A stretch of 64,000 nt of DNA from Galerina marginata. Lineage: Eukaryota > Basidiomycota > Agaricomycetes > Agaricales > Galerinaceae. The translations under genes were made by a program, and so were the position numbers. The notes below the pieces were generated by a model. It searched no databases. It was not told the origin of the DNA and was given only the letters and a program-made list of their open reading frames with translations. Position 1 is the first letter of the stretch. The number at the start of each line of letters is the position of its first letter. The stretch is taken from positions 496,001-560,000 of the forward strand of contig JAECYW010000025.1 in the NCBI GenBank assembly GCA_023014335.1, given 5' to 3'. Below are positions 43,401 through 54,233 of the stretch, one piece after another.

Positions 43401-45152
43401 CTTTCGTGCCTCAGACTCGTTTGTGCGGAAATTCTTGCATGGCGTGCTTTCGTGGAGTCTTCGGAAGGCTACTCAGGCTGCCCAAAAGCTGCCAAAAGAC
43501 TGGGAGGACCAATGTGAACGATCGTTCTTCCGCAAGGCATACTCGATCAAAGAAAACGACATACATCCCAGACTTTACGTGAACTCGGACCAGACACAGT
43601 TGCTATATGCCCCAGGAAACCGAATGACGTACAACGAAACAGGTGCAAAGCAGGTGGCTGTTGTTGGAATGGACGAAAAGCGTGCTTTCACCCTGCTTGT
43701 CTCAGTTGCTGCGGATGGGACAATCCTCCCTTTTCAAGCAGTGTATCAGGGAAAAACGAAGTTGTCGCTGCCAGCTGCAACGTCGCCCAACTATGCCGAA
43801 GCCATTGATGCAGGATTCAAACTCGTAGCCTCTGGAACAAAGACATATTGGTCAAATTTTGGAACTATGTGCGCATTTGTGAACGAAATCCTCGTACCTT
43901 ATTATGAGAAGACCAAACTCGAACTCTGCCTCCCGCCTCAACAAAAAAGCCTCTGGCAAATTGACGTGTGGTCCGTTCATCGTTCGAAGGAATTTCGGAA
44001 CTGGATGGGCACAAACCACCCAAATATCATCCTTGATTTTGTTCCTGGGGGTTGCACTGGAGTTCACCAACCCTGTGATGTTGGTATTCAACGACCGCTC
44101 AAATTGTCAATGAGGAAATCGTACCACGAAGACATTGTTAATGAGCTTTTAACCGAGTTGGACAATGGTAACCCTACACCAGACCTCAAAGATACCCTCG
44201 GAGTTCTTCGTGATCGTAGTGTTCGGTGGATGTGGAATGCATATCAAGTTCTAGGTAATAAAGAGCTCGTTAAAAAGGTGTGTTTCTTTCTGAGATCAAA
44301 ACTTGATCTTACCCAAGACCCTCCGTAGGCATTTGAAGGATGCGTTGTTCGCGAATGGAACCTGTCGATGACCTGCTTGACAAGCTTCAAGACTCGCGAG
44401 GCGTTACGACAGATGGTAAAGACCAACCCTGATTTCTGGGCCGAACTCAGTGCGGGCAACGCTGATGACGTCGAATTGCCTGATGTTGCCGAGACACTGC
44501 CTGAAGACGTTGAACCCAGCACCGAGCTCGAAGATCAAGACGCTGACGATAGTGATTTATCATTGCAAACACTAATCACCGCATTGACAGAGGACGTACC
44601 AGAAACCGTGGGCTCACGAAAAACTGGCATGCTTGCATCGCTCACAGACGCCGAAAACTTGGATTTACTTCCGGAAATGCTGCCGGCAGCGGAAGCAAAT
44701 GTTGAACATGGGGGAAATGATGTACCTGAGGGTGGTGGTCGCGGAAAGAGGAACAGGGTCCCCAACAAGCAGTACCACGGATTCTGGCGGCACCACGACA
44801 AAGACGATTGGAAAGATGATAGTTTACTCCCTCGTTGATTGGGAGTGAGACTCGTGGGTAAATACTTCGTTGACAGCCACTTGACCGTGGCGACTCCGAA
44901 ATCTCACCAAGTTGAAGTTCACTCAGATGCAATCAGATTCACGCAGTCTATTGTAAACCTGCTTGGAACGACGTACAATGCTTAAATACAATAGAAAACG
45001 CCTTGCAAGATTTTTTTTTCATTTTTAATACATTTTTGTTGAATTTTCAGATGATTTCGGCACTTGGGCAAATCTACCGTGACAGCCGTTACATTTCGCC
45101 GAATTTGAAGGGCCCGTTACGCGTTACTGCCGAATTGAATGAAATGGTACAG
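40488..45152 (+). mobile_element. 4.7-kb pogo-like DNA transposon with Ulp1-protease/transposase gene
   Basis: Both ends carry an identical 26-bp inverted repeat beginning CTGTACCATTTCATTCAATT and ending CGGCAG. The target duplication is TA (40486-40487 and 45153-45154), as in Tc1/mariner-pogo elements. Removing the insert restores a single Helitron helicase frame. Subterminal DNA is full of TTCGGCAG words, including an 11-bp-arm hairpin at 40534-40559, and ACGCGTTAC occurs near both ends. Base composition is visibly less AT-rich than the host Helitron. One multi-exon gene fills it. Confidence 0.9.
40819..44838 (+). CDS. Fusion protein: Ulp1-type (C48) cysteine protease plus pogo-like DDE transposase
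   Basis: Five exons, all introns phase 0 and 47-52 bp long: 40819-41931, 41979-42713, 42762-43187, 43240-44277, 44329-44838; 1,273 residues. Exon 1 holds a C48 peptidase domain with NNHWVAL (His), LYGDSM (Asp), ITRQ (Gln) and DGHSCGI (Cys), roughly residues 270-360. Exon 2 is a Ser/Pro-rich linker with three tandem TPPQASSS repeats and basic stretches. Exon 3 carries a helix-turn-helix-like region (MGASDIANKLKKRDPITFNQ). Exons 3-4 carry the DDE domain: NSDQT, QIDVW and QPCDVGIQRPLK with 37 residues between the second and third Asp, a pogo-type arrangement. Exon 5 is acidic, with a basic end (GRGKRNRVPNKQYHGFW). All catalytic residues look intact. Confidence 0.8.
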
Positions 45153-46594
45153 TAGAAGTATTACCAAACTTCTCAATGACTGATTATGCAAGTCAAGGCA
45201 AAACAAGAGAATATAATGTTGTTGATTTAGGGAATTGCAGATCACATCAATCTTACTACACTTGTTTATCACGTAGTGCAAGTGCAGCAGGCACTGTAAT
45301 ATTACAAGGATTTGATACCAAAAAAATAACTAATGGCATAAATGGGTATTTACGACAGGAATTCAGAGAGTTAGAGTTGCTAAGCAAAATAACAGAGCTC
45401 AAATACCAAAACAAGCTTCCTGAAGAAGTAACAGGTTTGTTACGAAACACACTGATTAGAAATTATCAAATTTGGAGAGGGCGTAATGTGGATTTGGATG
45501 ATGTGCATCCTGCATTAAAATTAGGTGCAAACGAGCAAATATTAAAACCCCAAGAAGACAATGCATTGTGGGATGAAGAAAAGAATTACAAACTTTCTGT
45601 ATCTAATGTGACCAAACCAAAAAAATTGAAAAATCTCAAGTCAAAATATGATTCCTACGCAAATCGACAAGATTTGACTTCCAATGATATAGAGGTTGTT
45701 CATAAAAAAAAAGCCAGAGTCACAGTTACTGCAGAAGATGAGGCTAGTCCTAAAGGTTTAATATGGGATGGAGAGAATTACAGTTGCTCATATGATGCAC
45801 TATTTACTATATTGTATGCACTATGGCAGAATAATCCTGATAGATGGACTATGCACATGTCAACATATAGTGACTATTTAAAACAGTTATGCAATAACTT
45901 TGCACTTGTCCAGGGCAGAAATATATCATTAGAAGAAGCTAGAAACCAAGTCAGATATAACTTACATAATAACGACAGAGTTTCGTTTCCTATGGGTGAA
46001 GAAAACACTTACATTAGTCTTCTAATGTCTAAAATGTTTGGAGAACAAGTGTATGGTCATACTACACTGAGATGTAGGAGGTGCAATTATTTGCAAGATG
46101 ATGTTGCTTTGTATCTAGGTGCCTTAACTACTTTACATGGAAACTCAAACATTCAATATACTAATGGCCGTACTGTTTCAGAGGCTTTAAAATTACGGAT
46201 GGACTCAGTGACTAGAAAGAAATGCCGTGTTTGTCGTCTGAATGGTGTATCTTCATTTCTACTAGCAGAAAGTGCAATAGAAAATACTCCAAACCTTATA
46301 TCTTTAGGTATTGAAGATATTGATATTGTGCCAAGTTTGGAAATTAAAATGCAAACTAATGATGGATTGTCAACACTAACTTTATGTGGTATCATATATG
46401 GTGGAGGTGCTCATTTTGTATCAAGAATAATTGATCGCTCAGGGACTGTATGGTTTCACGATGGCATTTCAACAGGCTCAAGATGTAGAAAAGAACAAAC
46501 TGTAGATTTACTATCAGATTTACAGTGGCTAAGTTGCTATGAAGACAAAAGATTACTATATTGTATATATCAGTCAACTAGAATATACTACTGA
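45153..46594 (+). pseudogene. Helitron helicase C-terminus with ubiquitin-specific-protease-like domain
   Basis: The frame resumes directly after the pogo-like insertion with the last helicase motif (NFSMTDYASQGKTREYNVVD) and runs to TGA 46594. After a Lys-rich linker there is a cysteine-protease-like domain: GENYSCSYDALFTIL matches the Cys box of USP/UCH enzymes (Cys within NYSCSY), two CxxC pairs (LRCRRCNYL and KKCRVCRL) could bind zinc as in the USP finger, and GGGAHFVSRIIDRSGTVWFH matches the His box. The domain itself is uninterrupted. Deubiquitinating activity is inferred. It is cut off from its start by the insertion. Confidence 0.8.
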
Positions 46595-46699
46595 AGAAAC
46601 AAAGTAAAAGACGAGTTATGCCACGCGCAGCAGTGGCCCGCAAAACAAGTTTTCTCTTACCAAACATAAGCACAGGTAGTAGCTGTGTCACGAGAATGA

Positions 46700-46890
46700 T
46701 TCCGCCTCTGTGAGAATCATTTTCACTGTAGGTTTATTCTATACTCTGTAGTTTCCCTTTCTTAAATATGTAACAAATTTGTAACTCTCATTTAAACGAA
46801 TTTCTGTCTTTTTAAATTCAAACTGTTAGTAAGAATTAAGCTAAAGCCAAGTGAGCACGCGAAGCGTGCGAATGCGCTTGTTATAGATAT
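46700..46890 (+). repeat. Helitron 3' terminal region with hairpin
   Basis: This stretch matches the relic at 17700-18425 in order. It ends with the hairpin GCACGC-GAA-GCGTGC (46855-46869). It contains the uninterrupted AAATTTGT site used by the MITE in the relic. Confidence 0.7.
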
Positions 46891-46929
46891 ACTCTCCCGA
46901 AAACTCGAATATCTTGGATGCTCAATGAC

Positions 46930-47695
46930 TTTGTAGTTATATCATCTACCTGCTTGAGCTCATAGCAAGAACGGCCAACGCAGAGGTGATAATCAGAAAA
47001 GGACGTGATTTCTCCAATAAATCTTTGGCAAATTTAAAGTGTGTTTCTCCCGATGTTCAATTTATGATCTTCATGATGCTTAGCCAGTCTTCGCAGCTGG
47101 ATGGAGGATGTGCAAAATGAGGGCTCCTCTCCATCGCCCTCAACCCACGGCGCCGCCTCAAAATTTAAATTCTAATTCAGTGCCTAGTCTTTGCTACAGA
47201 CCACACCATGAATCATGATCAAGACGCGATTTTAACCTGCTCCAGCCACAGACTCAGTGTAGCAACAATTTCCAAGATGCTAGACTCGGTCCTGACGATG
47301 ACTACAAGGCCTACGGTTCCCGATTCCTCTGCCAGCTCGCCATGGACGACACCATGATTAAGATTCGACCGTGGCATTCAAAAAGATTCAATTCTCGAAG
47401 TCCAGTTGGGTTTCGACACGGGTTACTGCATATCTGTCACCTGTCCGTTTTACTCTTCAAACTCTTCTATATTCCACGGACAGACTGACTGGCTACCGCT
47501 CTATCGTCCCTCTTTCCTGCTCCACCTAAAGCCTTTTATAGTTATTTCATCTACCTGCTTGAGCCAATAGCGAGAACGGCCAACGCAGAGGTGATGATCA
47601 GAAATGGAGGTGATTTCACCAATAAATCTGTGGCAAAGTGTGTTTCTCCTGACAGTGTTCAATTTATGATCTCTATGATGCTTAGCCGTTCTTCG
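46930..47695. repeat. Two direct copies of a 170-bp sequence
   Basis: 46930-47100 and 47525-47695 share ATCATCTACCTGCTTGAGC (TTCATCTACC in the second), GAACGGCCAACGCAGAGGTG, AATAAATCT, AAGTGTGTTTCTCC and GTTCAATTTATGATC in the same order. The 425 bp between them has no recognisable gene. The second copy runs directly into unit B. Confidence 0.75.
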
Positions 47696-48245
47696 CACAA
47701 CCATTCTGCAAATAACTGGCATGATACGACGCAGTAGGCGCAGCATAGTTCCTCAAATTCAACTTCCTCAACTTCGCAAGCGTGCTATGCGCCATCGCCA
47801 CTTGATGCTGACTATGCTGCTGCAAGTTCAACTCCTCCTCACACTGCAGTTCGCGTTGTCGGTATGCGGAAGGCTGCTGCGCGTACGGCGACTGCTGATA
47901 CACCGACGCATGATAGTTATACGGGCTCTGCGCACGTGCAGCCAGAGCATAAGAGGGGGATGAAGAGTGCGAAGGCGAGTGCAGAGGCGACCCAACCACC
48001 ACCAGGACCGCGCTTCGATCCTCCTTACGACGACCCCCTGTTCCTGATGCTAAACGCAGCCTTGCCCGGCACAGCAGCAGCAGCCTCGTGAGTCGTCATA
48101 CGCATACCCGTGCCCATGAGCCCCTTCCCTCCGATGCACATTCCACAGCATGCCCATCCACCGGCACGCCCTCCTTCCTTCTCTTCTGCGGAGGCATCAA
48201 CGCACCCTTGCCCAACACCGGACCCGATCCTCCTCCTCCGTCTAC
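47696..48245 (-). pseudogene. Unit B: rearranged fragment of the duplicated gene
   Basis: 47700-47945 matches the N-terminal block of unit C (53190-53410; VYQQSPYAQQPSAY, LARLRKLNLRNYAAP). 47950-48240 matches the middle of unit C (52100-52460). On the minus strand the two blocks are in the opposite order to C, so this is either a permuted copy or the junction of two tandem copies after a deletion. Not expected to be functional. Confidence 0.6.
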
Positions 48246-48477
48246 AACTTCAATGTACTACAAGTTCCAACATCAAAAAGGTCAAATTTTGATGAGATTC
48301 GCACACCGGCCAACTTGGTTGCAAACGGCTGTCTTCCAGTCAGCTTTCTATAAATAACGTTCACAGCCCTCGACCTGCGTGCTAATGCGTACCAGTGGTC
48401 AGGGCTGTGTTATGAGAAGCCTACATAACCTACTCCGGTCTCAAACAAGGCTCTTGTTATCTCATACCACCATCAAT

Positions 48478-49282
48478 ATGACTGATGACGGCCGACAGAC
48501 CACCAAAGAGCACAAAGGTTTCTTCCAACGACTACTAAAGAAGGTGGATCGCAGAGCATGCCGGCGCCTCCACCCGAGTGGGCCTTTCCTGTGACCGAAA
48601 ATTCCGTAAGATCCTTTTCCGACTCTACTACTAGATCACTTCCTGAGACCAGTGACGACAACGGGCCTGGTCAGTATTACCACCGTTTTTTTTACTGCTG
48701 TCTTTAATATTGGCCTATCTCTAGACCGGCCCACGAATTACGGGACCTCGGCAGGAATATTCGAGCAAGCGCAGAATTTCGATGTTAATGGAGGTGTATT
48801 TAACAGCGCCGCGAACGATATGACGAGTATGTGCCTCTAGCTTTATTCCACGTTTTTCTTAATGATTACACTTGGTTGCAGACAATTATGCGCCGGTGAC
48901 AAACGTTCATAATCTACTCACGAGTGTCAATAGCCACCCCCTCCCAGCATCGTCATTGCGGATGACCGCTTTGGTGAGCGGTAGTACCGCATTTGCCGGC
49001 ACTGTCTTGGCTATCAAGGCTACATCTGCACCAATACCTATCGTTCAAGTAGCCCACACCGTGCATTGCAATTGCCAATACCCCATGCCCGAACTACTTG
49101 TAAATGGCGACAGTGGTTACTCTCCAAGCTCATCGACCGCATCCGAGTTCCAGCAAGAGAAATCGCCCAATGGACTGGAACGAGCTCGCATCCAGATCGA
49201 TTCCGCGCTTTTGCTGGACATCGGCTCTTTATATTTGGTTGGGTCACGTTGGGTTAGGTCTTTCAGGAGGCACTGGCAGTAG
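48478..49282 (+). pseudogene. Truncated STAND/NLR-type N-terminal gene
   Basis: From ATG 48478 the product starts MTDDGRQTTKEHKGFFQRLL; the next segment (PAPPPEWAFPVTENSVRS) is in another frame, so a one-base shift near 48,545 is likely. After an intron (about 48,667-48,732) comes GIFEQAQNFDVNGGVFNSAA, the characteristic phrase preceding NACHT-type P-loop domains in many mushroom STAND proteins, then an intron and NNYAPVTNVHNLLT. The frame stops at 49282 without any NACHT domain or repeats. I read it as a fragment; the family call rests on that one motif. Confidence 0.45.
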
Positions 49283-49732
49283 GCGTCAGATAGGTACAAG
49301 GCCAGGGAGTTACGATTGTGATAGTGAGAGTGTCTTCCCCCCCCATCTACGGAATTTGTCTCCTCTGGCAATCTGGGGGATATATATTTTGGGTTTATTA
49401 TTGAATAGATTCATTAATGCAGACGTCACATAATTCACCGCGGTGCGGAACCAAGGCAACATGAGCACCAACTCACAGCTGAAGCCAAAACGATACACTC
49501 AGAAGGCAACCAAAATGATTGGTACGGCAGGGGAGTTCACGTTAAAAAGCGAGCCACGTTATTAGTCTCACACGACAATCCTTATCATATAGATCACACG
49601 AAGTTGAACACTGACGCTCTTCAAATCGATGCATCAGAGAGCGAAATATGAATTGTTCTACTCGCTACTATACAAGATGTCGTACTAGTATGTCATACAG
49701 ACAAACACAACCAAAAAAAAGAGACATGGTGT
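49283..49732. other. No gene recognised
   Basis: AT-rich intergenic sequence downstream of the truncated STAND-type gene and upstream of the 3' end of unit C; only short unsupported frames. Confidence 0.45.
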
Positions 49733-52700
49733 GGGTAGGAAGATGGTAGATGGTGCATGCACTTGTAGAGGTAACATAAAATGTGAGAGAGAAGCGAAGA
49801 GTCTACTGGAAAAAAAGGAAACAGACAGAGGAGTGGGGAACAGAGAACAGACAGATGAGATGAGATTGCGAGATGCCGAGCCATGATGAGATGAGAGAAA
49901 AATACGAGAAAAGAAAAGAAAAGATGTAGAGATGAGCGAGACGTGCCCGGGTCGACTTATATAACGTCCCTGGGTATATATGTATGCAACAGCAGAGCCA
50001 AAAAAAAAAAGTGTGTACAGACGAGAGGGGATGGACATGGGCATAGGGTCGGTCGTACTCGACGTGTCAAGGAGTCGAGTCGACGGCAAAGAGCGGGCAA
50101 GCAATAGTGTGCTCGAGCCTCGAAGTCGGGGTTGTTTACCCCGACGGTCTAGTAGAGTTTCGTAAACGTAAACTCGATTTTGATTTTGTGGCGTTGATAA
50201 CGATGGCGGAGGGATGATAGCGATGATAATGGCGGGCGGAGCTTTGATAGTGTACAGTGACGAATGAAAGCATAGTGATGTGAAGGTATGGTGTCGTCAT
50301 ATGCCCTGGTAGTGCGAGCTGATCGCTGACCGGCATGGTGGTTAAGGCCGCTTGTAAATGCGTCGTTAAGTGGTAGTTCCCTGTTGATAGTGGCGACGTC
50401 GAGAGATAGGCTAGACCCCCGGTACAGCCTTCATAGAGGCAACGTCGCGAGGAAGATAGGTGTCGGTGGTTTAGTTGTCGACGACGACGTCGTGGACCGG
50501 CGAGGAGGAGTAGTATTCCTGATCCCGGTCTGTGAAAAGAGAGAGGTTCGACCCGAGCTCGGGGTAGAAGTTGAAGCAAGAAAGGAACGTGATATATAAG
50601 ACAAAAGAGGAGGGGCGGATATAAGAAGGAAAAAACAAAACGAGAACCAAACAGCTAATGACGACGAAGTGGTGGTGATGGCGTTCACGAAAGAAAATGT
50701 CCATACGCCTCCAAACGAGGCAGGAAGAATCGATGAAATAAGTAGAGTATATAGGAAGTCATAAGACAAAAGAGAAGATCGTTCAGCCAATATACCGCCC
50801 AAAGCTCAATAAAGATAAAGATAAAAGAAAGATAGAACAACGAAGGGTAAGATAAAGAAGATAATAAATAACCGTCCAAAACCAAAAACGAGACCCATGT
50901 CGACGAAGGCCATGGCAAGTGGGTCAGCCGGTTGGCTTGAGGCCCAAGTTGAAGATGCATCCTTGTTCGCCTCCGAAGGTGCGGCCAGAAGTCCTACCCG
51001 CGAAAGGAGATGACGGCCCACGATAGGAACGTCCGAAGAACGAGCCAAAATACCTCCAGTCCAACTCGTCCAGGAATCAGAGGTGCCTGATACCGAAGAT
51101 AAGATTGGGCCAGCCACCAAGGATGGCACGAGACACGTCCAACGTCGACAATCTGGCAGGTTGCTCGGAACACTGTCAACGTCATCATCACCGGCGTTCT
51201 CAAGGTTCCTTCCTATTAAGCATCCCATTTCCTGCGAGAATGAGAATAAGCAATAAAACCCTTCAACCGAGTAGCAGGGTTCTCATATGAAGAAACGTAC
51301 CTCGGGCTTCTCTTCCCCTTCCCTCTCTTCTCCCACCACACTAAAAACCTCCCAATCAAACCCGAAAGCACCCAAGATCAACCAACAACCAACCTAGGCC
51401 CCTCCCCAAGCTCCCCGAACTCAGCCGGACTCCCTCTCCCCCTCCCCCTCCCTCTGCCCCTTCCCGCACCCACACCTCCAACACCAACGTTAGCAGGCGC
51501 ACCCCCGCCCGCACCCACACTCGCACCAACAGTCGGCCCCGGCGCCTGTGCGAAACACCACTGTCGGACGAAAGCTTGGTATACAGCGTCGTCTGTTTGT
51601 TGAGGGGTCGATGGAGTTGGAGTCGATGCTGGACTTGACGTTGACGTTGAACTCGATGTCGGGCCTGCTGTTGGAGCTGACGTTGGGTTCGACGTAGGAG
51701 TGGTTGTAGATGCCGGAGTAGGCGTCATCAACACCGACCATGGTGTCGGAGTGGACATACCCAACGCGACAGAAGCAGACGTAGGCGTAGCAACATCCAA
51801 ACTCGACCCCCACAGAGACGAGACAGGCGATAAGCGCAGCGGAGACCTCGCTCCAGTCATCGCTCTGTTCCCAGCTCCTCCTCCTACAGTAAGACCACCA
51901 GGAGACCCAAGAGGAGAGGAAGATGAAGAAGTCCTTGGCCACCCAGGTCGATAACCCCACAGCGCCGGACCAGCACCCATGTCCATCCTCAACTGGAGTA
52001 GGAGCTTGTTGAGGTTTGGGGTGGGCATTGGAATCAGACCCCGAACCCGAACCAGAGCCAGAGACTGGTGGAGAATGCAGCGGCGAGCGGACAGGCGAGT
52101 GAAGGGGCGAGTGAAGGGGCGACGAAGAGTGCACAGGCAAGTGCAGAGGCGACCCAACACCAACACCAACACCAACACCACCAGGACCGCGCTTCCATCC
52201 TCCTTGTATGTTGTGCATGGCGACGGCAGAAGCAGACGCCGAGTCACTCCCACTCCCACTCCCACTCGAACTAGACGTCCCTCTAACGCCATGGCCAATG
52301 CTGAATGGACCCTTCATCGGCGGCGGCGCAGCAGCAACTTCGTCATACCAATTACCCATACCCGTGCCCATGAGCACCTTCTCGCCGATGCGCGGGCAGA
52401 TGGGAATGCACACCCTTCTCTGAGGCGGCATCAGCGCACCCTTGCCCAATGCAGGACCCGACCCTCCTCCTTCTCCAGGCGAAGACGACATGCTCGTACT
52501 CCGTTCCTTGATATCCCCCAACAGCGCCTCCACGTCCCCCTTCTGCGCGTCTTCGCCTTCTCCTTCGCCTTGGGGGTCCACGTGTGCCGAAGATAGAGAC
52601 TCTGCACCAGCGCCGACAGCGCCGAACGACCCCCACGGCCAATACAACCCACCCGCTCCTCTTGAAGTTGAATTCGAATCGCAGGCGACCCCAGCATCAG

Positions 52701-53600
52701 CACCTCCGAGCACAGAGAAAGGAGGTGTCGTTCCCGTATTCGAAGGGCTCGGTATCGGGCTCGTTAAGCGTGTGTTCCTGGTGTTGGAGTTGGAGTTGGA
52801 GAAATCAACGGCCTTGGAAGGCGACGTGTTCGCAGCAGCACCGGAAGGAGCACCAGGAGGAGGAGGAGGAGAGAGCGTAGCAGGATACCCATTCTCCATC
52901 CCCATCACACCCGTAGACGTGTCCGCACCACCACCCACACCATCACCCCCTTTCATTCCAAGCCCAACAGCGCCGCGCCCCATTTAGGTCTTGCAGGAGC
53001 AGAAGGGCGAGGCGCAGGGGCAGGAGGAGCAGCACCAGGAGTCCGATCGCTATCTTCGTCGTCTTTGTGGAGCTCGTCTTTGTGGAGGCCGTCGACATAA
53101 GCAGGGATCTGCACTGGCGTCTGCACCGGCGTACTTGCGCTGTTGCTGCTCGAATCCAGCCCCGAAACAGCCGTCCCATTCCCATTCTGCAAATAACTAG
53201 CCCGATACGACACAGCAGGCGCAGCATAGTTCCTCAAATTCAACTTCCTCAACCGCGCAAGCGTGCTCTGCGCCATCGCCGCCTGGTGCTGACTGTGCTG
53301 CTGCAGGCGCAGCTCTTCCTCGTGCTGCAGTTCGCCCTGCTGATATGCAGAAGGCTGCTGGCTCATACACCGATGGATGATAGTTATACGGGCTCTGCGC
53401 ACGTGCAGCCGGAACAGGCGAAGAAGAGCCGGAGGGGAAGGATGCGGAGGTTGAGATTTGGGGAGGGGCGGGGAATGATTTTGAGCCTTGTGTGGGTGGG
53501 GTGTATGCGGCTGTACGATGAGGTTAGCATCGACTAATCAAAAGAAAAGAGCAGAGACGTACAAGGCGCGCTGAGGATAACCCCCCTCTTATACTGCTGA
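49733..53600 (-). pseudogene. Unit C: longest copy of the duplicated Pro/Ser/Gln-rich protein gene
   Basis: Minus strand, with a TATA-like TATAAGAGG near 53,590. The N-terminal block (ORF 52953-53402) is Gln/Leu-rich (QQHSQHQAAMAQSTLARLRK, SYRASYLQNGNG). The frame then shifts by one base near 52,985, continues in 51490-52983 as a Gly/Ser/Pro-rich region with HSPLHSP and GVGVGV repeats, and shifts again near 51,985 to DMGAGPALWGYRPGW ... TPQQTDDAVYQAFVRQWCFA. Two frame breaks argue against function, though one could be an unseen intron. The 3' part (49733-51300) has no coding sequence and aligns with unit D. Low-complexity composition and Gln-rich N-terminus would suit a regulator, but I do not recognise the family. 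Confidence 0.55.
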
Positions 53601-54233
53601 TGCAACTTCGAACTCGACTGAACCTCCTTCCCCTCAACCTTCCTAAACCCAACCCAATAGTTGCCCCCTCCATTATTATCCCACCACTCCTTGCCGTGAA
53701 ACTAGATGGCAAGGAACCGAGACTCCGCTCGTGTTTGGCGAGGACTTCGCTCGTGGTATGCCATTCGTTGAGCGTGAATCGACTGCGACGGTTTTTTGGT
53801 AGGTTATGTTGCGTGCGAGGAGGCTGTCTGTTAGGGTTGGGGGCGTCTTGGGGGTTTAGGTTTGGTTTAGACCTGTAGCGACTACGAAACAACACCCAAA
53901 ACACGGAAAACTGCACCACCTTCCAGGTAAACAATTACAGGGATAAGAGTCAACAGCACTTCTTAAATCCCCGCCTTTGTACGGATAAATGGGCTATTCC
54001 AGTATTTGAACCCAACGTCTGTCGAGATCTGCGAGAGTGTTCGATGAATAACATGTGGAGCAAGACATGCACCATAAAAACTTACAGCCGTCGTGTTGCA
54101 CATCACAGCCACGGGAGAATGTGTTTGTGTCGTTGCGAGTATGTCTTTGGCAACAACATTGACGGCTGTTCATACGAATGGAACAAGTTAGTACGAATCC
54201 TGGACTGGAATGTTGGAGAGTGAAGTACCGGTG
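53601..54233. other. Intergenic region with a small GH28-gene relic
   Basis: No intact gene. At about 53,885-53,930 the phrase GAAACAACACCCAAAACACG and the following bases match 57,230-57,265 of the GH28 gene region, suggesting another truncated duplicate. Confidence 0.4.

Larger units (their letters stand above)
33738..46890 (+). mobile_element. Autonomous Helitron, interrupted by a pogo-like element
   Basis: The element is AT-rich compared with its surroundings and encodes a Rep/Pif1-type helicase. The left end is tentatively TCTACTTAG at 33738, consistent with the TC start of Helitrons. The right end lies near the GCACGC-GAA-GCGTGC hairpin at 46855-46869, the kind of structure found just inside Helitron 3' ends; I could not fix the exact CTRR terminus. 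A 4,665-bp transposon (40488-45152) splits the coding sequence, and a TGA at 40239 adds a further break. Confidence 0.75.

Noticed and set aside
51490..52983. 497-codon minus-strand open frame as a complete protein
   Set aside because: It starts in the middle of the unit C protein and drifts into a non-matching frame after about 51,985; unit A shows the better frame.
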